Made by a program: the position numbers and the translations under genes | Shown: piece after piece, positions 62,421 to 64,000 of the stretch | How positions within the stretch are numbered: the stretch's first letter is position 1 | Layout of the letters: each line of letters starts with the position of its first letter | The notes under the pieces: model-generated | The model's database searches: none | The model's input: only the letters and a program-made list of their open reading frames with translations | Told to the model about the DNA's origin: nothing | From: Nocardia jinanensis | GTDB lineage: Bacteria > Actinomycetota > Actinomycetes > Mycobacteriales > Mycobacteriaceae | Direction: 5' to 3' | Assembly: GCF_014645735.1 (NCBI RefSeq) | Contig: NZ_BMMH01000004.1 | Span: 124,001 to 188,000 of the forward strand | DNA length: 64,000 nt

Positions 62421-62834
62421 TCAGTCCCGCGGCGAGCGGCGGCTCACCGCCAGTGCCCGGGAGATCAGCGGCCATTGCAGCGGCAGCCGCAGCAGCCAGA
62501 CCGCTTTGATCACCGAGGGTGCCTTCGGATTGCGCACCGTATCCACGGCCAGCTGGATATTCGCCGGGAACACCGCGATGAACAGCAGCGCCGCCAATCG
62601 ACCGCCGAGCCGTCGCGTCCGCGGGATCAACAAAGCGGTGCCCACGCCGATTTCGGCGACCCCGGACCAATAGGTGTAGGTGCGCGCCTTTCCTGGCAAC
62701 TGCGGGGGAACGGTCGCATCGAACTGTTTGGGAGCCACGAAATGCAGGACGCCGGCGCCGAGGAGTAGCGCGGCCAGTCGAAGCGCCGGGGTGCGACCGG
62801 AATCCGGTGCGCCCGCCGGGGTGATATCTGCCAT
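62421..62834 (-). CDS. DoxX-family small membrane protein
   Basis: A 137-residue protein starting at ATG 62834 (MADITPAGAPDSG). Four hydrophobic helices occur at about residues 17-34, 55-70, 79-97 and 112-127, with the DoxX-like LLLGAGVLHFVAPKQFD and YTYWSGVAEIGVGTALLI. Some actinobacterial DoxX proteins form a complex with superoxide dismutase and a sulfurtransferase; neither is encoded nearby. It is convergent with adnB and divergent from the potassium channel gene. Confidence 0.82.
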   Translation of the reverse strand: MADITPAGAPDSGRTPALRLAALLLGAGVLHFVAPKQFDATVPPQLPGKARTYTYWSGVAEIGVGTALLIPRTRRLGGRLAALLFIAVFPANIQLAVDTVRNPKAPSVIKAVWLLRLPLQWPLISRALAVSRRSPRD

Positions 62835-62968
62835 GGCACCACCATAGATACCCGTCGCGATCGCGTGCCCGACGTGATGGCGGGCGAACGGGTAGGCTCC
62901 CGAGCTGTGTCGGAGGGACTGAGGGTGACCGGTGTGCGGGACGACCGGGCCGGTGAAGGATGTCGCCG

Positions 62969-64000
62969 GTGAGCTCGCGGTTCGCCGACCTCGGAAGCCG
63001 GGCCCGCGGCGCGGCCGGGCCACCGGATTTCGCGTTGGTCGGGCTGCTTCGGATCCCGGAGGCCCAGAGCAGTCCCTGGATATCGCTGACCAGGCGGGTG
63101 CTGTTCGCGGTCGGGCTGTTGTGCGCGGCGGCGATCGTCGTCTATATCGGCCGGGACGGGTATCGCGACAGCGCCGACGAGTCGGTGACCCTGCTGGACG
63201 CCTTCTACTACGCGACCGTATCGCTGTCCACCACCGGGTACGGGGATATCGCACCGGTCACCCCGTCGGCCCGGCTGGTGAACATCTTCGTCATCACCCC
63301 GTTGCGAGTGCTGTTCCTCATCGTCCTGGTCGGTACCACCCTGGCGGTACTCACCGAACGTTCCCGCCAGGCCTTGAAGATCCAGCGTTGGAGGCGCACC
63401 GTGCGTAATCACACCGTCGTCGTCGGGTACGGCACCAAGGGCCGTACCGCTATCGACGCCATGCTCGGTGACGGCGTGCAACCCGCCGATATCGTCGTCG
63501 TCGACACCGACGCGGTGAGCCTGGAGGCGGCCTCGACCGCCGGACTGGTCACCGTGCACGGCTCGGCCACCCAATCGGATGTGCTGCGTCTGGCGGGTGT
63601 CCAGAACGCGTCCTCGGTCATCGTGGCCACCAATCGCGACGACACCGCGGTCCTGGTCACTCTCACCGCCCGGGAGCTCACCAAGAAGGCCAAGATCGTC
63701 GCCTCCATCCGTGAATCGGAGAACACCCATCTGCTGCGGCAGTCCGGTGCCGATTCGGTGGTGGTGTCCTCCGAGACCACCGGCCGGCTGCTCGGGATCG
63801 CCACCACCACGCCCAGCGTCGTGGAGATGATGGAGGATCTGCTGACCCCGGAGCACGGTTTCGCGGTCGCCGAACGTGAGGTCGAACCCGGTGAGGTCGG
63901 TGGATCGCCGCGGCACCTCAGCGATATCGTGCTCGGCGTCGTGCGGGCCGGTGAGCTGGTCCGCGTCGGTGAACCGGAGGTCGATGCCCTGGAGTCCGGC
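62969..64000 (+). CDS. Potassium channel with RCK (TrkA-N) domain, 3' truncated by window end
   Basis: A two-helix ion channel, 344 codons visible, start at GTG 62969. TM1 (VLFAVGLLCAAAIVVYIG), the pore helix and selectivity filter (YYATVSLSTTGYGDIAPVT), and TM2 (VNIFVITPLRVLFLIVLVGT) come first. The cytoplasmic RCK domain follows with the nucleotide loop VVVGYGTKGRTAIDAML and NRDDTAVLVTLTARELTKKA. TTGYGD indicates potassium selectivity. The C-terminal RCK-C part continues beyond the window. In mycobacteria the homologue lies next to adnB as well (Rv3200c). Confidence 0.9.
   Translation, partial: MSSRFADLGSRARGAAGPPDFALVGLLRIPEAQSSPWISLTRRVLFAVGLLCAAAIVVYIGRDGYRDSADESVTLLDAFYYATVSLSTTGYGDIAPVTPSARLVNIFVITPLRVLFLIVLVGTTLAVLTERSRQALKIQRWRRTVRNHTVVVGYGTKGRTAIDAMLGDGVQPADIVVVDTDAVSLEAASTAGLVTVHGSATQSDVLRLAGVQNASSVIVATNRDDTAVLVTLTARELTKKAKIVASIRESENTHLLRQSGADSVVVSSETTGRLLGIATTTPSVVEMMEDLLTPEHGFAVAEREVEPGEVGGSPRHLSDIVLGVVRAGELVRVGEPEVDALESG

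Overview
The window is high-GC actinobacterial chromosome, most likely Nocardia or a close relative in the Nocardiaceae. The evidence is WhiB1, PdtaS, a SigR/SigH-RsrA pair, AdnAB, MoeZ, DUF3107 and DUF3152 proteins, frequent GTG starts, and a gene order that, from memory of the family, follows the mycobacterial segment rsgA-aroA-SRAP-sigH-rshA-TB7.3-pdtaS-whiB1-rhlE-TetR-DUF3152-moeZ-ATL-lipV-adnAB-potassium channel. No tRNA, rRNA, transposase, integrase or CRISPR array was seen.

Layout. 1-6.2 kb: end of a flavin monooxygenase, a YtrA-type GntR/DUF1648 membrane-protein pair, TfoX-like protein, rsgA, aroA, a succinate-semialdehyde-type dehydrogenase. 6.3-12.2 kb: SRAP protein, small secreted protein, YbaK, the thiol-redox sigma factor with its ZAS anti-sigma factor, the 24-residue ribosomal protein bL37, a biotinylated carrier protein, PdtaS and WhiB1. 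12.5-28.6 kb: lipid kinase, several small enzymes, RhlE-type helicase, ferritin-like protein, YCII-ECF42 pair, TetR, DUF3152, MoeZ, TIGR02569 protein. 28.7-53.6 kb: a nitrate block inserted into the otherwise conserved order. 53.7-64 kb: alkyltransferase-like protein, hydrolase, AdnA-AdnB, DoxX protein and the start of an RCK potassium channel.

The nitrate block is functionally self-contained. It has two NarK transporters and a third MFS carrier with a FadR-type regulator; nirBD with a uroporphyrinogen-III synthase-like and a CbiX-like gene for siroheme supply; narGHJI; and a fused mobA-moeA gene for molybdenum cofactor. A three-domain amino-acid ABC transporter follows. An Ag85-like esterase and a secreted S1-type protein lie between nir and nar.

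The most unusual observation is in the gaps. A roughly 70-bp repeat, found before the YCII gene and between narH/narJ and narJ/narI, encodes short arginine-rich peptides (type M-R-Y-L-R-L-R-C-G-L-R-G-P-H-G). Their start and stop codons overlap each other and the flanking genes as TGATG or ATGA, so ribosomes could be passed along an unbroken relay of mini-cistrons. A second element occurs at nirB/nirD and narG/narH: a stem-loop with the same 28-nt loop but unrelated stems. A third, longer hairpin-bearing repeat is dispersed in intergenic regions (three full copies and one partial). Two further points are an autoregulatory-type promoter (GGAAC-N18-GTT) before sigR, which has two good start sites, and a CRP-like site upstream of whiB1.
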